Source of the DNA: Conservatibacter flavescens
GTDB lineage: Bacteria > Pseudomonadota > Gammaproteobacteria > Enterobacterales > Pasteurellaceae
Length of the DNA: 64,000 nt
NCBI RefSeq assembly: GCF_002795425.1
Contig: NZ_PHHA01000003.1
Span: forward strand, 230,259-294,258
Direction: 5' to 3'
Both the position numbers and the translations under genes were made by a program. Position 1 is the stretch's first letter. Each line of letters starts with the position of its first letter. Below the pieces are notes generated by a model. It had not been told where the DNA came from, ran no database searches, and worked only from the letters and a program-made list of their open reading frames with translations. Positions 55,104 through 64,000 of the stretch are shown in pieces.

Positions 55104-56413
55104 TGTTTAGTGGTTGGGTTGTGCCAATGCACACGGCCTCTTATAAGGGGGTGAGTTTTGATGTTATTTCTATTGAAGACAGTGCCGAACGTGCATTGGT
55201 TGAGCATTTATATCCTTACGTCAATGGTGGCGATCTTGAAGATATGGGGTTAAATCCTAAAACGGTGCAAGTGCAAGCCATTTTCTTTGGCGAGGGGTAT
55301 TACACTGATTTGGTTAAGTTGCTTGCGGTGTTGCAAAAACAAGGGGCGGGGGTGTTGGTACACCCTATTTTAGGGCGAATGCCAAATATGATGTGTTCCT
55401 CGCACCGTGTACGACATGATGCGGAAAATATCAATCATTGTACGTTGGATTTAACCTTTAAAGAGGCAACCGAAGCCGAGCCGATTTTTGTGTTTAAGTC
55501 CGCGATCGTCAGCAAAATTGACGGTTTAATTGTACAACTTGAGGATCTATTTAATACGGGAGCTGATTTTTGGAATGCAGTAATGAGTAGCATTTCAGCA
55601 GGAGCAAACTGGAAAGCGCGCTTATTAGGTATTTGGGGAGGGTTGTACGCTAGCTTTGAAGCGGTGCGTTCGCTTTTTAGTTTGGATAAGAAAAAATACT
55701 CAGTGTCGTCTTATGCTTCAAGCAAACATTATGCAACACAGGCGAGTGGGGCTATCAATCAGTTAAAAGAGATGATTGATTTAGGTATTGATTCTGCCTC
55801 TAGCCGTACGGCTTTAACGTTTTCGGCACGGTTACGCAATGTGACGGAGGCGGTGGCGAATATCAAAGCCATTCCGCAGGCGGTGTCTGAGGATGAAACG
55901 CTTAATCGCTCTAAAACCGTGAAATTGACGGCGAGCGATGTGAGCGAATTGTCAATGATGTTGGACTTAATCTGTTTGGCTAAATTAACCGAATATGCCA
56001 CCTTGTTGATTGAGGACGAACAGGAAACGTTAATCAGCTATGAACTTGAAGAGCTTAATTATGTGGTGCGTAATGAGGTGCTGGTGTTAATTAATAAGAT
56101 TCGACAAGCTCAGCAAGCAGACGGCGTGGTAAGTGAAAATGCGAAAACCACAGCAATTTATGAAAGTGCAGAGGCGTTGATTGAACAGTTACGCCAAACG
56201 GCACACGATTTTACGGCATTAGTGGTTTCGGTCATCAATAAAAAGCCCCCACTGGTGGTTAAGACTTGCCCGTTAAATGGCACTATCCACCAAGTGGCAC
56301 ACCGTTTTTATGGTGATTATACCCGTGCGGATGAATTGTTATTGCTTAACCCCGCTATCAGATTGCCGAATTTTATTAAAGAGGGAGATTTATTAAATGC
56401 TTACGCTCAATAA
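55103..56413 (+). CDS. Tail/DNA circularisation protein N (Mu gp43-like)
   Basis: 436 residues. ASYKGVSFDVISIEDSAERA, ERALVEHLYPYVNGGDLEDM and LVHPILGRMPNMMCSS are DNA_circ_N family text. The C-terminus (GTIHQVAHRFYGDYTRADEL, LLNPAIRLPNFIKEGDLL) looks like a LysM-type domain. A baseplate protein despite its family name. Overlaps the hub gene by 17 bases. Confidence 0.92.
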   Translation: MFSGWVVPMHTASYKGVSFDVISIEDSAERALVEHLYPYVNGGDLEDMGLNPKTVQVQAIFFGEGYYTDLVKLLAVLQKQGAGVLVHPILGRMPNMMCSSHRVRHDAENINHCTLDLTFKEATEAEPIFVFKSAIVSKIDGLIVQLEDLFNTGADFWNAVMSSISAGANWKARLLGIWGGLYASFEAVRSLFSLDKKKYSVSSYASSKHYATQASGAINQLKEMIDLGIDSASSRTALTFSARLRNVTEAVANIKAIPQAVSEDETLNRSKTVKLTASDVSELSMMLDLICLAKLTEYATLLIEDEQETLISYELEELNYVVRNEVLVLINKIRQAQQADGVVSENAKTTAIYESAEALIEQLRQTAHDFTALVVSVINKKPPLVVKTCPLNGTIHQVAHRFYGDYTRADELLLLNPAIRLPNFIKEGDLLNAYAQ

Positions 56414-57517
56414 TGTTGTGGTTGAAATTGACGGTTTACAGCATAAAAGCTGGAGAAGCTATGATGTTGATAGTGATTTTTTGATTCCAGCCGATGCCTT
56501 TTCATTCGAGTTGGGTGTGCCTGCGAGTGATGACGTTGTGCCTGATTTTTCGGGTAAGACGGCGAAGGTGTTTATTAATGATAAGTTAGTGATGACAGGC
56601 ATTGTTGATACCACACGGCATAGTCTACGTAAAGGTATGCGGACTTATTCGCTTAACGGGCGGGATAAAGCCCAGCTTTTAGTAGATGCTTCAGCCCCGA
56701 TTACTAACGTTAAAGGGCTGACAGTGCTTGAGGCAGTCAAAAAGCTGGCAAACCCTTTAGGGATTAGCGAGATTGAACTGCGGGCAGAAAATAACCCTAA
56801 GCTGGATAAGATTGATGTAGATGTGGGCGAAAGCGCGGCTGAAATTATCACTCGTGTGGCAAATTCTGCTGGCTTGCATTGGTGGTTTGACCCTAAAGGC
56901 GTGTTAATTGTAGGAGGAGCGGATTATAGCTCTCCCCCTGTGGCAACGCTGTGTTGCGTGAAATCAGGCAAGAGAAATAATTTTAATGAGATAGAAGTAA
57001 GCTTTGATGTCGCGAACCGTTATAGTGAGGTCACGTTTTGGCGCAGTCTCACGGTAAAAAAGGCGATGATAATAAAAACGACTTAAAGTGGGTATATAAA
57101 GATGAGGACTTTGAGTTTTACAAGCCTAAAACAGTGGTGTTAGGCGATTGTGAAAACTTGGAAGCCTTGAAAAAACAAGCGAAAAAACAGCTCTCAGACT
57201 GGCAATTGGACGCCTTTGATATGCGGATTGTGGTGGCTGGGCATTGCACCGAAGATGGTACATTGTGGGAGGCCGGGCAACGTGTACACGTGATCTGTGA
57301 GGAGTACGATATTGATGCAATTTTTTTCTTGATGGGACGACGTTTCTTGCTCTCGAAAACGGAAGGGACACGCACAGAACTACGCTTTAAACAAGATGGT
57401 GTCTGGACACCCGAAGCCTATACAGCTAAAGCGGAGAAAGCAAGGTCTCGTAAAGGAAGAAAAGGAAAAAATAAAAAAGCGAAACCTAGAGAAATTATTT
57501 TGGGGTTGGAATCTTAA
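56397..57517 (+). pseudogene. Baseplate hub protein P (Mu gp44-like), frameshifted
   Basis: Two overlapping frames together give the whole hub protein, about 373 residues. The first (56397-57086) ends soon after RYSEVTFW; the second picks up with AQSHGKKGDDNKND, HDLKW-like text and HVICEEYDIDAIFFLMGRRF, as in intact gp44. One G seems lost from the GGG expected near 57040-57041. An in-frame slippery A-AAA-AAG at 57056-57062 could restore the frame by -1 slippage with only about 7 residues changed. Either a true mutation, a read error, or rescued by slippage. Confidence 0.8.
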
Positions 57518-57522
57518 TTAAT

Positions 57523-58182
57523 ATGAGACAGTTTGCGAAAAAAGTAAAAGAAACGGCAAAAGGCGTGTCAGATACGGTGCGCGCTGCATTTCGTGGCGTG
57601 TTACAGCTTGCCCATAGTGGGGATAATATCCAAAAAGCACAAGTGTCTGGCTTAGCGGATGAGGTGATTTCAGATACTGAGCTTATGCAGCACTTTGGGT
57701 TTACCTCTGTGCCACCTGCCGATACGCAGGTGCTGGTTATCCCTGTCGGGGGTAAAACAACGCATAGTGTGATTGTGGCAACCGAGAATGGGGCGTATCG
57801 CATTAAAAACTTGCAAAGCGGTGAGGTGGCGATTTATGATCAGTCGGGTTCCAGCATTATTCTCAAGCAAGGTAAATTGATTGAGGTAAGTTGTGATAAT
57901 TTTGTTGTGAATTGTCAACAATATAGCGTAACCGCTACAACAGGTGCAAGCTTTGACACCCCAAACCTTGAAACATCAAAGCTATTAACCGCACAAGGGC
58001 AAATCAATGGCAACGGAGGTATGGCTGTGCAAGGTGGTAGCGGTGCGAGCTTTACAGGATCTGTGACACAAACTGGAGGCGACTTTAAGACTGACGGTGA
58101 TGTGGTTGCCAGTGGCAAATCACTGGTATCGCACCAGCATAACGAACAGGGCGACGGCAAGCCAACCTCTGCTCCTGTCTAA
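57523..58182 (+). CDS. Baseplate spike protein V (Mu gp45-like)
   Basis: 219 residues. OB-fold N-terminus (FRGVLQLAHSGDNIQKAQVS, QHFGFTSVPPADTQVLVIP), then beta-helical repeats, ending VSHQHNEQGDGKPTSAPV, whose HxH probably binds iron at the tip. It pierces the outer membrane. The preceding gene ends 5 bases upstream. Confidence 0.93.
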   Translation: MRQFAKKVKETAKGVSDTVRAAFRGVLQLAHSGDNIQKAQVSGLADEVISDTELMQHFGFTSVPPADTQVLVIPVGGKTTHSVIVATENGAYRIKNLQSGEVAIYDQSGSSIILKQGKLIEVSCDNFVVNCQQYSVTATTGASFDTPNLETSKLLTAQGQINGNGGMAVQGGSGASFTGSVTQTGGDFKTDGDVVASGKSLVSHQHNEQGDGKPTSAPV

Positions 58183-58187
58183 CTTAC

Positions 58188-58227
58188 AAGCGGTTAGATT
58201 TCGTAAATTTTTTACGAATGGCCGCTT
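58188..58227 (+). terminator. Long hairpin after the spike gene
   Basis: AAGCGG (58188-58193) pairs with CCGCTT (58222-58227), and TTTCGTAA with TTACGAA inside it. There is no T run, so it may serve RNA stability or processing rather than termination. Confidence 0.5.
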
Positions 58228-58278
58228 TCTGAACCCCTTTCCCCCAATCCCTCGCTTTTAATGTTCTATTCTTAAAGT

Positions 58279-58629
58279 ATGGACAGAGAGATCAACCCGC
58301 TTACCGGTGACTATACACTTAAACAAATCAGTACACTGCAAAATGCCGTGTATATCAGACTCGTTACACCTTTAGGAACCTGGTGGGCAGACGGGAGTGT
58401 AGGCTCTTTGCTCCATACTATTCAACGTGAGAAAGATGTGAGCCGTGTTGGGCGGTTAGCTGTGCAATATGCTGAGGAGGCTTTGCAGCCGTTATTAAAT
58501 GATGGTAGAACCTCTGATATTCGTATTACGCACGAGCAGCCACTTAATGGCACACTTAATCTTTTGATTCAAGTAACGGATAACAGGGGGGATACCGTAA
58601 CCTTTAAACACCCTGTAAAGATTATTTAA
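58279..58629 (+). CDS. Baseplate protein gp46 family
   Basis: 116 residues. MDREINPLTGDYTLKQISTL, GTWWADGSVGSLLHTIQREK and ALQPLLNDGRTSDI match the GP46 family of Mu, related to the T4 gp25-like baseplate wedge. First of the gp46-gp47-gp48 wedge set. Confidence 0.92.
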   Translation: MDREINPLTGDYTLKQISTLQNAVYIRLVTPLGTWWADGSVGSLLHTIQREKDVSRVGRLAVQYAEEALQPLLNDGRTSDIRITHEQPLNGTLNLLIQVTDNRGDTVTFKHPVKII

Positions 58630-58640
58630 AAGGGCTTTAA

Positions 58641-59702
58641 ATGGCATTTAATACTCCTACTCTTGAAGAAATTCGTGACGATATTTTGCGAGATCATCTA
58701 TCACTCAATCCGCAGGCGGATGTGTCTGTGGACTCTGATTATTATGTGCGAGCTTCCGCACTTGCCTCGTGTGTGTCGGGTTTGTATTCCCACCAAAAAT
58801 GGATTGTGAGACAAGCGTTTCCGGATACGGCGGATAGTGAATACCTCGAAATGCACGCTTCTTTACGCAAAATCTACCGCAAAAATGCGAATTATGCAGC
58901 AGGTACGGCGATTGCTACTGGTAATGATGGCTCAGTAATTGCGGAGGGTTTGCAGATTTTAAATGGCGAGAACTATTACGAGGTGACGACTGAGGCGGTT
59001 ATTCAAAACGGTACAGCTACACTAAATGTGCGATCTCTAGCAACGGGCGAGAGTCAAAATATCATCAAAAACACGGTGGCAAGCTTTATGTCTGCCCCTA
59101 CTGGTGTGGCAAGTGAGGTTACGTTGCAAGATATTGGGGGCGGTACAGATGCGGAAAGTGATTCTGAGCTGTTAGAACGTTTACTTGAGGCTATTCGTAA
59201 CCCTGCCGCTGGTGGCACTAAGGCGGATTTTGTGCGTTGGGCGAAAAGCGTGGACGGGGTAACTTCTGCTTTTGTGTACCCTTACCGCAGAGGTAGTGGC
59301 ACGGTTGATATTGCGATTACTTCAGGTGATGGTTTGCCTTCTGATGAGGTGGTTGCAGCAACTCAAGCCTATATTGAGACGGTTCGTCCTGTCGGGGCTA
59401 AAAGTGTGTTAGTGATTAAGCCTGTGATTAAGACGGTTGATTTTGAGATTGAAGTGGCATTAGACAGTGATGTTACGGTTGAAGAAATTACCGAAGAGAT
59501 TGAGGCAGCGCTGGCGAGTTATTTTAACTCGTTAAAGCCTGCCGACACACTTGTGGTTTCTCAAATTGAGGCGGTTATTAGTGATTTAATCGGTGTGGTT
59601 GATCGCAATTTAATTACACCAACCAAAAACCAAACCATTGACGCAATGCGTGAAATGGGCTGGTTTAAATTGGGGCAAGTGGTGGTGCGGGAGATGAGTT
59701 AA
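58641..59702 (+). CDS. Baseplate J-like protein (Mu gp47-like)
   Basis: 353 residues. LEEIRDDILRDHLSLNPQAD, LQDIGGGTDAESDSELLERL and NPAAGGTKADFVRWAKSVDG are baseplate J text. A wedge component. AAAGGGC precedes the ATG; the next gene overlaps by one base. Confidence 0.94.
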   Translation: MAFNTPTLEEIRDDILRDHLSLNPQADVSVDSDYYVRASALASCVSGLYSHQKWIVRQAFPDTADSEYLEMHASLRKIYRKNANYAAGTAIATGNDGSVIAEGLQILNGENYYEVTTEAVIQNGTATLNVRSLATGESQNIIKNTVASFMSAPTGVASEVTLQDIGGGTDAESDSELLERLLEAIRNPAAGGTKADFVRWAKSVDGVTSAFVYPYRRGSGTVDIAITSGDGLPSDEVVAATQAYIETVRPVGAKSVLVIKPVIKTVDFEIEVALDSDVTVEEITEEIEAALASYFNSLKPADTLVVSQIEAVISDLIGVVDRNLITPTKNQTIDAMREMGWFKLGQVVVREMS

Positions 59703-60274
59703 TGGCTAATTTGCAAAGCGAACACGCAAAAGCATTAGGGCGGTTATTACCGCCTGTGTCATATAACGTGCGTGGTGAGTTTTTATATCGCTCTTTATTG
59801 ATTGATGGCTTACAGCTTGACCGAGTACATGTTAAAGGCTTGCAAGTTTTAGAGGGAATTAATCCGCTTACAGGTGTGATGATTGGTGATTGGGAGCGTG
59901 TAACAGGGCTGATCAAAAACAAAAATAAGCCACTAGACGAGCGCATTAAAGCGGTGATTGATAAGCTCAATGACCAAGCCTCGCTTTCTATCCCTTATAT
60001 TGTGGATAAAGCAAAACAGCTTGGTTATACCATAAAAATTATTGAGCCAGAGCCTTTTCGGGCTGGGGAGTCTTGGGCGGGTGAGGTTTTATGGGACGAA
60101 GGTGTTAAATGGATGTTCTTTGTGGACATTGGTGTGCCTGAGGTGCTTTATCGTGGCGAGTATCGGCTGGACTTGTATGGGGTGGATATGATTAGCGACC
60201 CTGTGTTTGAAGCATTACTTAACCAAGTACAGCCTGCTTACACTAAATACTGGATTAGATATTACAACGGATAA
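59702..60274 (+). CDS. DUF2313 baseplate protein (Mu gp48-like)
   Basis: 190 residues. ALGRLLPPVSYNVRGEFL, LQVLEGINPLTGVMIGDWER and KQLGYTIKIIEPEPFRAG match gp48/YmfQ (DUF2313). It links wedge and tail fibre. Confidence 0.9.
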   Translation: MANLQSEHAKALGRLLPPVSYNVRGEFLYRSLLIDGLQLDRVHVKGLQVLEGINPLTGVMIGDWERVTGLIKNKNKPLDERIKAVIDKLNDQASLSIPYIVDKAKQLGYTIKIIEPEPFRAGESWAGEVLWDEGVKWMFFVDIGVPEVLYRGEYRLDLYGVDMISDPVFEALLNQVQPAYTKYWIRYYNG

Positions 60275-60279
60275 TAACA

Positions 60280-62793
60280 ATGCGTAACAAAATTAACCGA
60301 ATTGACAGCGGAAACGGCAAATTTAAAGACGGCAACCCGCTTACAGGTGAATACGGCACGATTGTAAAAGCTGAATGGCTTAATGCAGTGCAAGAAGGCT
60401 TACTGACTAATCAAGGTGAGATTTTAACAGTTCTCCGAAAAGCGGGCATTGACCCAAATGAAGCAGATGAAACTCAATTATGGCAGGCGTTGCAGGTAAT
60501 TTCAGGACAGGTTGAATCTATTGAAGCGTTGCGTAAGTTTGAGCCGTTGCGTGATAATCAAGCTGTATTTGTTAAAGGTTACTACGCCGGCAGCAATGTG
60601 GGTGGTGGGTATTTTATTGCGAATTTGAAGGATACCACTACGGCAGATAATGGTGGCACGGTGATTGTTACTGCTAGGGGTAAGCGGTGGGTGCGTGTAT
60701 CTAACCACGAAATTAAGTTATCAGAATTTGGCTTAAAGGGTGGTAAGGCGAACGCACAAGAAGATACCATCAAAATCAATGCTGCATTTAAATATGCTTA
60801 TGAAAAGAAAATCCCCAATGTAACGAATGATATTCCGAACGATTATTATCTCAGTACTTTTATTAGGATTGGGGATAATCTTACTTTTACAAATGTAGAT
60901 GGGGTAAGGTATTTAAGGGCAACCAATGGAGCAATGCTTTATAACGGGCTAACCATTACACCAGAATCGTCTGCTGAAAATAGATGTAAAAATATCAAAA
61001 TTATTGGTGGCGTATTTGATTCAAATGCAACTGAATTTTGGTCATCGGTCAACTTTATGTCGTTAGGTTATATCGACGGACTGCATATTGATGGCGTTAA
61101 GTTTATCAATTGTGTACGAAATCATGCTATTGATATGTCTGCGTGTACAAATGTTTTGATTGAAAACTGTCGTTTTCTTGGTTTTTCACCTGAAGTCACA
61201 ACTAAATACGGAACAGCTCCGGGATTAACCCACGATAGAAGCTACGCTGAAGCTATACAGATTGATGATAATGTGGAGGGAACATTTTCAGGTGGCCGTT
61301 TAAAGGGGGATAGTGACACAAATATCATTATTCGGAACAACATTTTTGGCAAAAATCCAGACGATACAACAGGTTTATTTGGTGGCTATGGATGCGCTGT
61401 AGGCGCACACTATGCAGCTAGAGGTGTAGCACATCACGCTAACATTATTATAGAGGGGAACTTAATAGAGGATTGCCTCTATGCGGGGATTCGACCTTTT
61501 GTGTGGGATGACGTTAAGATTATTAACAATGTGTTTCGTCGTAATAGACGTCATATTTATATTTGGTGGTTGGCAGATACAGGTGTTAATCCATCAGAAG
61601 CAGGTAAAAATTATCATATTGAAGGTAATGACTTCGGCGACGTCGTGGCAGAGCATATCACGCTACAAATCTTCGGCAATAACTACACTGATGGGTTTGC
61701 AAAGACAGAAGATGTAATCATTGCAGGTAACACTTTCGGTAGAACTGAATGGAAAGGACCTTTAATAAAGTTACAAGGCGCGCACAATGCCGTTGTCACT
61801 AATAATGTGTTTGATGTGGCAACCCGATTTATTGATATAAATTATTGCTCTAATATCTCGGTCACTAATAATTACGGAAATAAACTAGAGTATGAACTGC
61901 TGGCATCAAGGAATGACATCTACCCACCAAATGTAGGCATATCTGAAGACATTATTATTAGCGGTAACATGGCGAAGGGGTCATCAGGTGGCGTGTTGTA
62001 TTTGAGTAAAATGCGTAATGTTAATGTTATTAATAACATATTTCTTAACGTGGCAAATAAGAATTCTATCTCATCAATTCGTGCGCTTGATACGGAGGGG
62101 TTATTCATAGATAACAATATAGTTACCCTTGCTCAATCTGCGGTGGAGGTTAATACAAAAGTAATCGATGTGGCAGATACTTGTACAAATGTTAATGTTG
62201 GAGGTTTACTCACCAACTCCTCCCAAGCATACAGAGTTAGAGCGGTAGATTTTGAAGGTGTTAAATTTGACTTAACGTACATCAGGAAAAGCCAAATCGA
62301 GGCGCTAATCGTAGGTGTCAATGATAAATATCGTAATCTTCTTGTCAACGGCTCAGCATTAATAACAAAAGGTTTAACTGTAGGTACTAAAGACGAGATT
62401 AGCTTTGCAAGCAAAGGCTACGCACAAGCTCAAAGCCCTCCTGAGGGTGATAATTCGATAAAACTTGCAACAACGGAGTGGGTTAAGAATTTAACTTCAA
62501 AGGAGAAGGTACTTTGGCATGGTTCTAGTACGAATGCGGTCTCAATTAATTTAAATCAGCAGACAGGTTTGATTTATATTTTATATTCGATGCGAGGGTT
62601 TAACAAATTTGATAGTTTTCTACTTGGTGACGCGCATGGCACCACTATCGGGCATTTAGAGTACGGCGGTGAGAATGCGGATAGAGCCTACAACTCATTA
62701 ATCCGCTTAACTGTTAACAACAACACATTGACTTTAACACCTGAAGGACACCATATACCAACGATTAAGAAAGTGATTTTAATAGGAGCTTAA
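60280..62793 (+). CDS. Tail fibre/tailspike with beta-helix (pectate-lyase-like) region
   Basis: 837 residues. N-terminal particle-binding part (NPLTGEYGTIVKAEWLNAVQ, DPNEADETQLWQALQ), then a right-handed beta-helix from about 150 to 620 with many NNxF-type turns (NVLIENCRF, NIIIRNNIF, VKIINNVF, DVIIAGNTF, NVNVINNIF). A conserved fibre motif (SIKLATTEWVKN) and a distinct tip domain follow. This build is typical of spikes that bind or cut surface polysaccharide such as capsule or LPS; no catalytic residues can be named from sequence. Confidence 0.88.
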   Translation: MRNKINRIDSGNGKFKDGNPLTGEYGTIVKAEWLNAVQEGLLTNQGEILTVLRKAGIDPNEADETQLWQALQVISGQVESIEALRKFEPLRDNQAVFVKGYYAGSNVGGGYFIANLKDTTTADNGGTVIVTARGKRWVRVSNHEIKLSEFGLKGGKANAQEDTIKINAAFKYAYEKKIPNVTNDIPNDYYLSTFIRIGDNLTFTNVDGVRYLRATNGAMLYNGLTITPESSAENRCKNIKIIGGVFDSNATEFWSSVNFMSLGYIDGLHIDGVKFINCVRNHAIDMSACTNVLIENCRFLGFSPEVTTKYGTAPGLTHDRSYAEAIQIDDNVEGTFSGGRLKGDSDTNIIIRNNIFGKNPDDTTGLFGGYGCAVGAHYAARGVAHHANIIIEGNLIEDCLYAGIRPFVWDDVKIINNVFRRNRRHIYIWWLADTGVNPSEAGKNYHIEGNDFGDVVAEHITLQIFGNNYTDGFAKTEDVIIAGNTFGRTEWKGPLIKLQGAHNAVVTNNVFDVATRFIDINYCSNISVTNNYGNKLEYELLASRNDIYPPNVGISEDIIISGNMAKGSSGGVLYLSKMRNVNVINNIFLNVANKNSISSIRALDTEGLFIDNNIVTLAQSAVEVNTKVIDVADTCTNVNVGGLLTNSSQAYRVRAVDFEGVKFDLTYIRKSQIEALIVGVNDKYRNLLVNGSALITKGLTVGTKDEISFASKGYAQAQSPPEGDNSIKLATTEWVKNLTSKEKVLWHGSSTNAVSINLNQQTGLIYILYSMRGFNKFDSFLLGDAHGTTIGHLEYGGENADRAYNSLIRLTVNNNTLTLTPEGHHIPTIKKVILIGA

Positions 62794-62796
62794 GAA

Positions 62797-63339
62797 ATGA
62801 TTGTGTATTTTCTGAAGAATAACCTTAAAGATTATGTGATTTATCCACCACCCGAGAATGTTGAAGATTACTATGCAATAAGCGTGAATAATGAATCTGA
62901 GCTTAATGGAAAAATTTTAATTGAGAAAAAGGGGAAATACCTGTTAATAGATGACGAGATTGACTTGAAGGAGGCTAAATCTTCTAAACTTAAGGAGATT
63001 AACACTAAATCTCAAAATTTTATTAATAGTATTGCTCAAATTGATAAAACGCCAAACTTTGAGCGCGAGACATGGTTAATTCAGGAAGCAGAAGCAAAAT
63101 CATGGAAAGCCAATCCTCACGCGGATACACCAGTTCTTACGGCAATAGCCTTGAATCGCGGGGTTGATGTGGATGTGCTACGTGAGAAGGCTTATCAGAA
63201 GTCAATTGCTTATAGCGTATTAGCGGCAACAATTGCAGGGCAGCGTCAAAAATTTGAAGACCTATTAGAGCAAGCGCAAACCATTGAGGAGGTGCAAGCG
63301 ATAGAGGTGATTTATCAGTTAGGGGCGACAAATGAGTGA
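62797..63339 (+). CDS. Tail fibre accessory protein with DUF4376
   Basis: 180 residues. The first 55 are a small variable domain. From about 57 the text KLKEINTKSQNFINSIAQID, FERETWLIQEAEAKSWKANP and VDVLREKAYQKSIAYSVLAA matches DUF4376, common beside phage tail fibre genes. It likely helps fibre assembly or is part of the fibre. It overlaps the next gene by 8 bases. Confidence 0.82.
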   Translation: MIVYFLKNNLKDYVIYPPPENVEDYYAISVNNESELNGKILIEKKGKYLLIDDEIDLKEAKSSKLKEINTKSQNFINSIAQIDKTPNFERETWLIQEAEAKSWKANPHADTPVLTAIALNRGVDVDVLREKAYQKSIAYSVLAATIAGQRQKFEDLLEQAQTIEEVQAIEVIYQLGATNE

Positions 63340-63814
63340 TAAAGTAAATGGGCAAGTTTATCTTGCCTTGTACAAAGGCAAAGCCAAAAACTGGCGTTCT
63401 CGCTTGGTTGATTCAGTTATTAAGTTATTTACTAAGGGTGAGTACTCACACTGCGAAATAGCGGTGTTTCATTCTGAGTTAGTGGGAAACTACGATATAA
63501 ACGAGTGGTTTAGATGTTACACATCAAGCCCTCGAGACGGTGGGGTGCGCATTAAATGTATTAATGTGAACGATTCGAATAAATGGGATTTGATTAAACT
63601 TGATAACGTCACTGAAGATGAGATAGAAGAGTTTTTTGAAAAAACAAAAAGCAAGAAATACGACCTGTTAGGCGCCATAGGCGTGGTATTTCATAATAAA
63701 CACAGTCGTAATCGTTACTTCTGTTCCGAGTGGTGTTGGGAAGCTTTAGGAAGGTCTCAGGGGTGGCGATTTAGTCCGAATGATTTGGCAATGATTTTTA
63801 GCAACAAGAAATAA
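63332..63814 (+). CDS. NlpC/P60-like papain-fold protein
   Basis: 160 residues. A histidine in EYSHCEIAVF and a cysteine in NRYFCSEWCWEALGR, with FTKGEYSH before them, give the circularly permuted papain-fold (YiiX/DUF830-like) pattern, in which H comes before C. Such proteins cleave amide or ester bonds; the substrate is unknown. No signal peptide. Homologues in Mu-like prophages of this family are often mislabelled as enoyl-CoA hydratase. Confidence 0.75.
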   Translation: MSDKVNGQVYLALYKGKAKNWRSRLVDSVIKLFTKGEYSHCEIAVFHSELVGNYDINEWFRCYTSSPRDGGVRIKCINVNDSNKWDLIKLDNVTEDEIEEFFEKTKSKKYDLLGAIGVVFHNKHSRNRYFCSEWCWEALGRSQGWRFSPNDLAMIFSNKK

Positions 63815-63833
63815 AGGAATAAAAGAATAAAAA

Positions 63834-64000
<167 letters not shown>

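Noticed and set aside
57038..57517. Separate gene for the second half of the hub
   Set aside because: It lacks a proper start and ribosome site and continues gp44 family text, so it is the other part of a frameshifted gene.

Overview
The window looks like a chromosome segment of a Pasteurellaceae bacterium, closest in flavour to Pasteurella or Haemophilus. The 9-base DNA-uptake core AAGTGCGGT and its complement recur through the first 22.5 kb. The genes there (fused peroxiredoxin-glutaredoxin beside oxyR, narQ/narP, class I adenylate cyclase with a TTG start, tamA-tamB-ppx, ftsY-ftsE-ftsX) are those of this family. I cannot assign a species from sequence alone.

Region 1 (1-22.6 kb) is core chromosome: the 3' end of a dipeptide/haem-binding protein gene, a small exported protein, peroxide defence (prx-grx with divergent oxyR), the fatty-acid repressor fabR, the nitrate sensor and regulator narQ and narP on either side of cyaA, a tamA-tamB-ppx operon for outer-membrane assembly and polyphosphate breakdown, anmK, rsmD, and an ftsY-ftsE-ftsX-murB-DUF2322 run for protein targeting, division and wall synthesis.

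Region 2 (22.6-30.0 kb) is an accessory catabolic island: an SDR dehydrogenase, a transketolase split into two genes, a three-part TRAP transporter and a LysR regulator. It probably imports and breaks down a sugar acid or similar carboxylate. No uptake core was seen here. It ends in a PfkB-type sugar kinase gene that is cut in two.

Region 3 (30,014-64,000, running off the window) is a Mu-like transposable prophage inserted in that kinase gene. It has the Mu order: left-end transposase sites, repressor and operators, ner, transposase A, target-capture B, small early genes with gam and gemA, a Mor/C activator, lysis genes, terminase, portal, MuF head protein, G, protease/scaffold I, major head T, the tail genes gp35-gp48, a beta-helix tail spike and accessory tail genes.

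Notable points are a nuclease-like C-terminus on the MuF head protein followed by an orphaned alternative C-terminus and two small unknown genes, a clear -1 frameshift site in the tail chaperone gene, a baseplate hub gene broken by one base with the same slippery heptamer just downstream, a central gap where Mu carries its strong gyrase site, and a prophage gene at the window edge that begins with at least 25 tetranucleotide repeats, a strong sign of phase variation.
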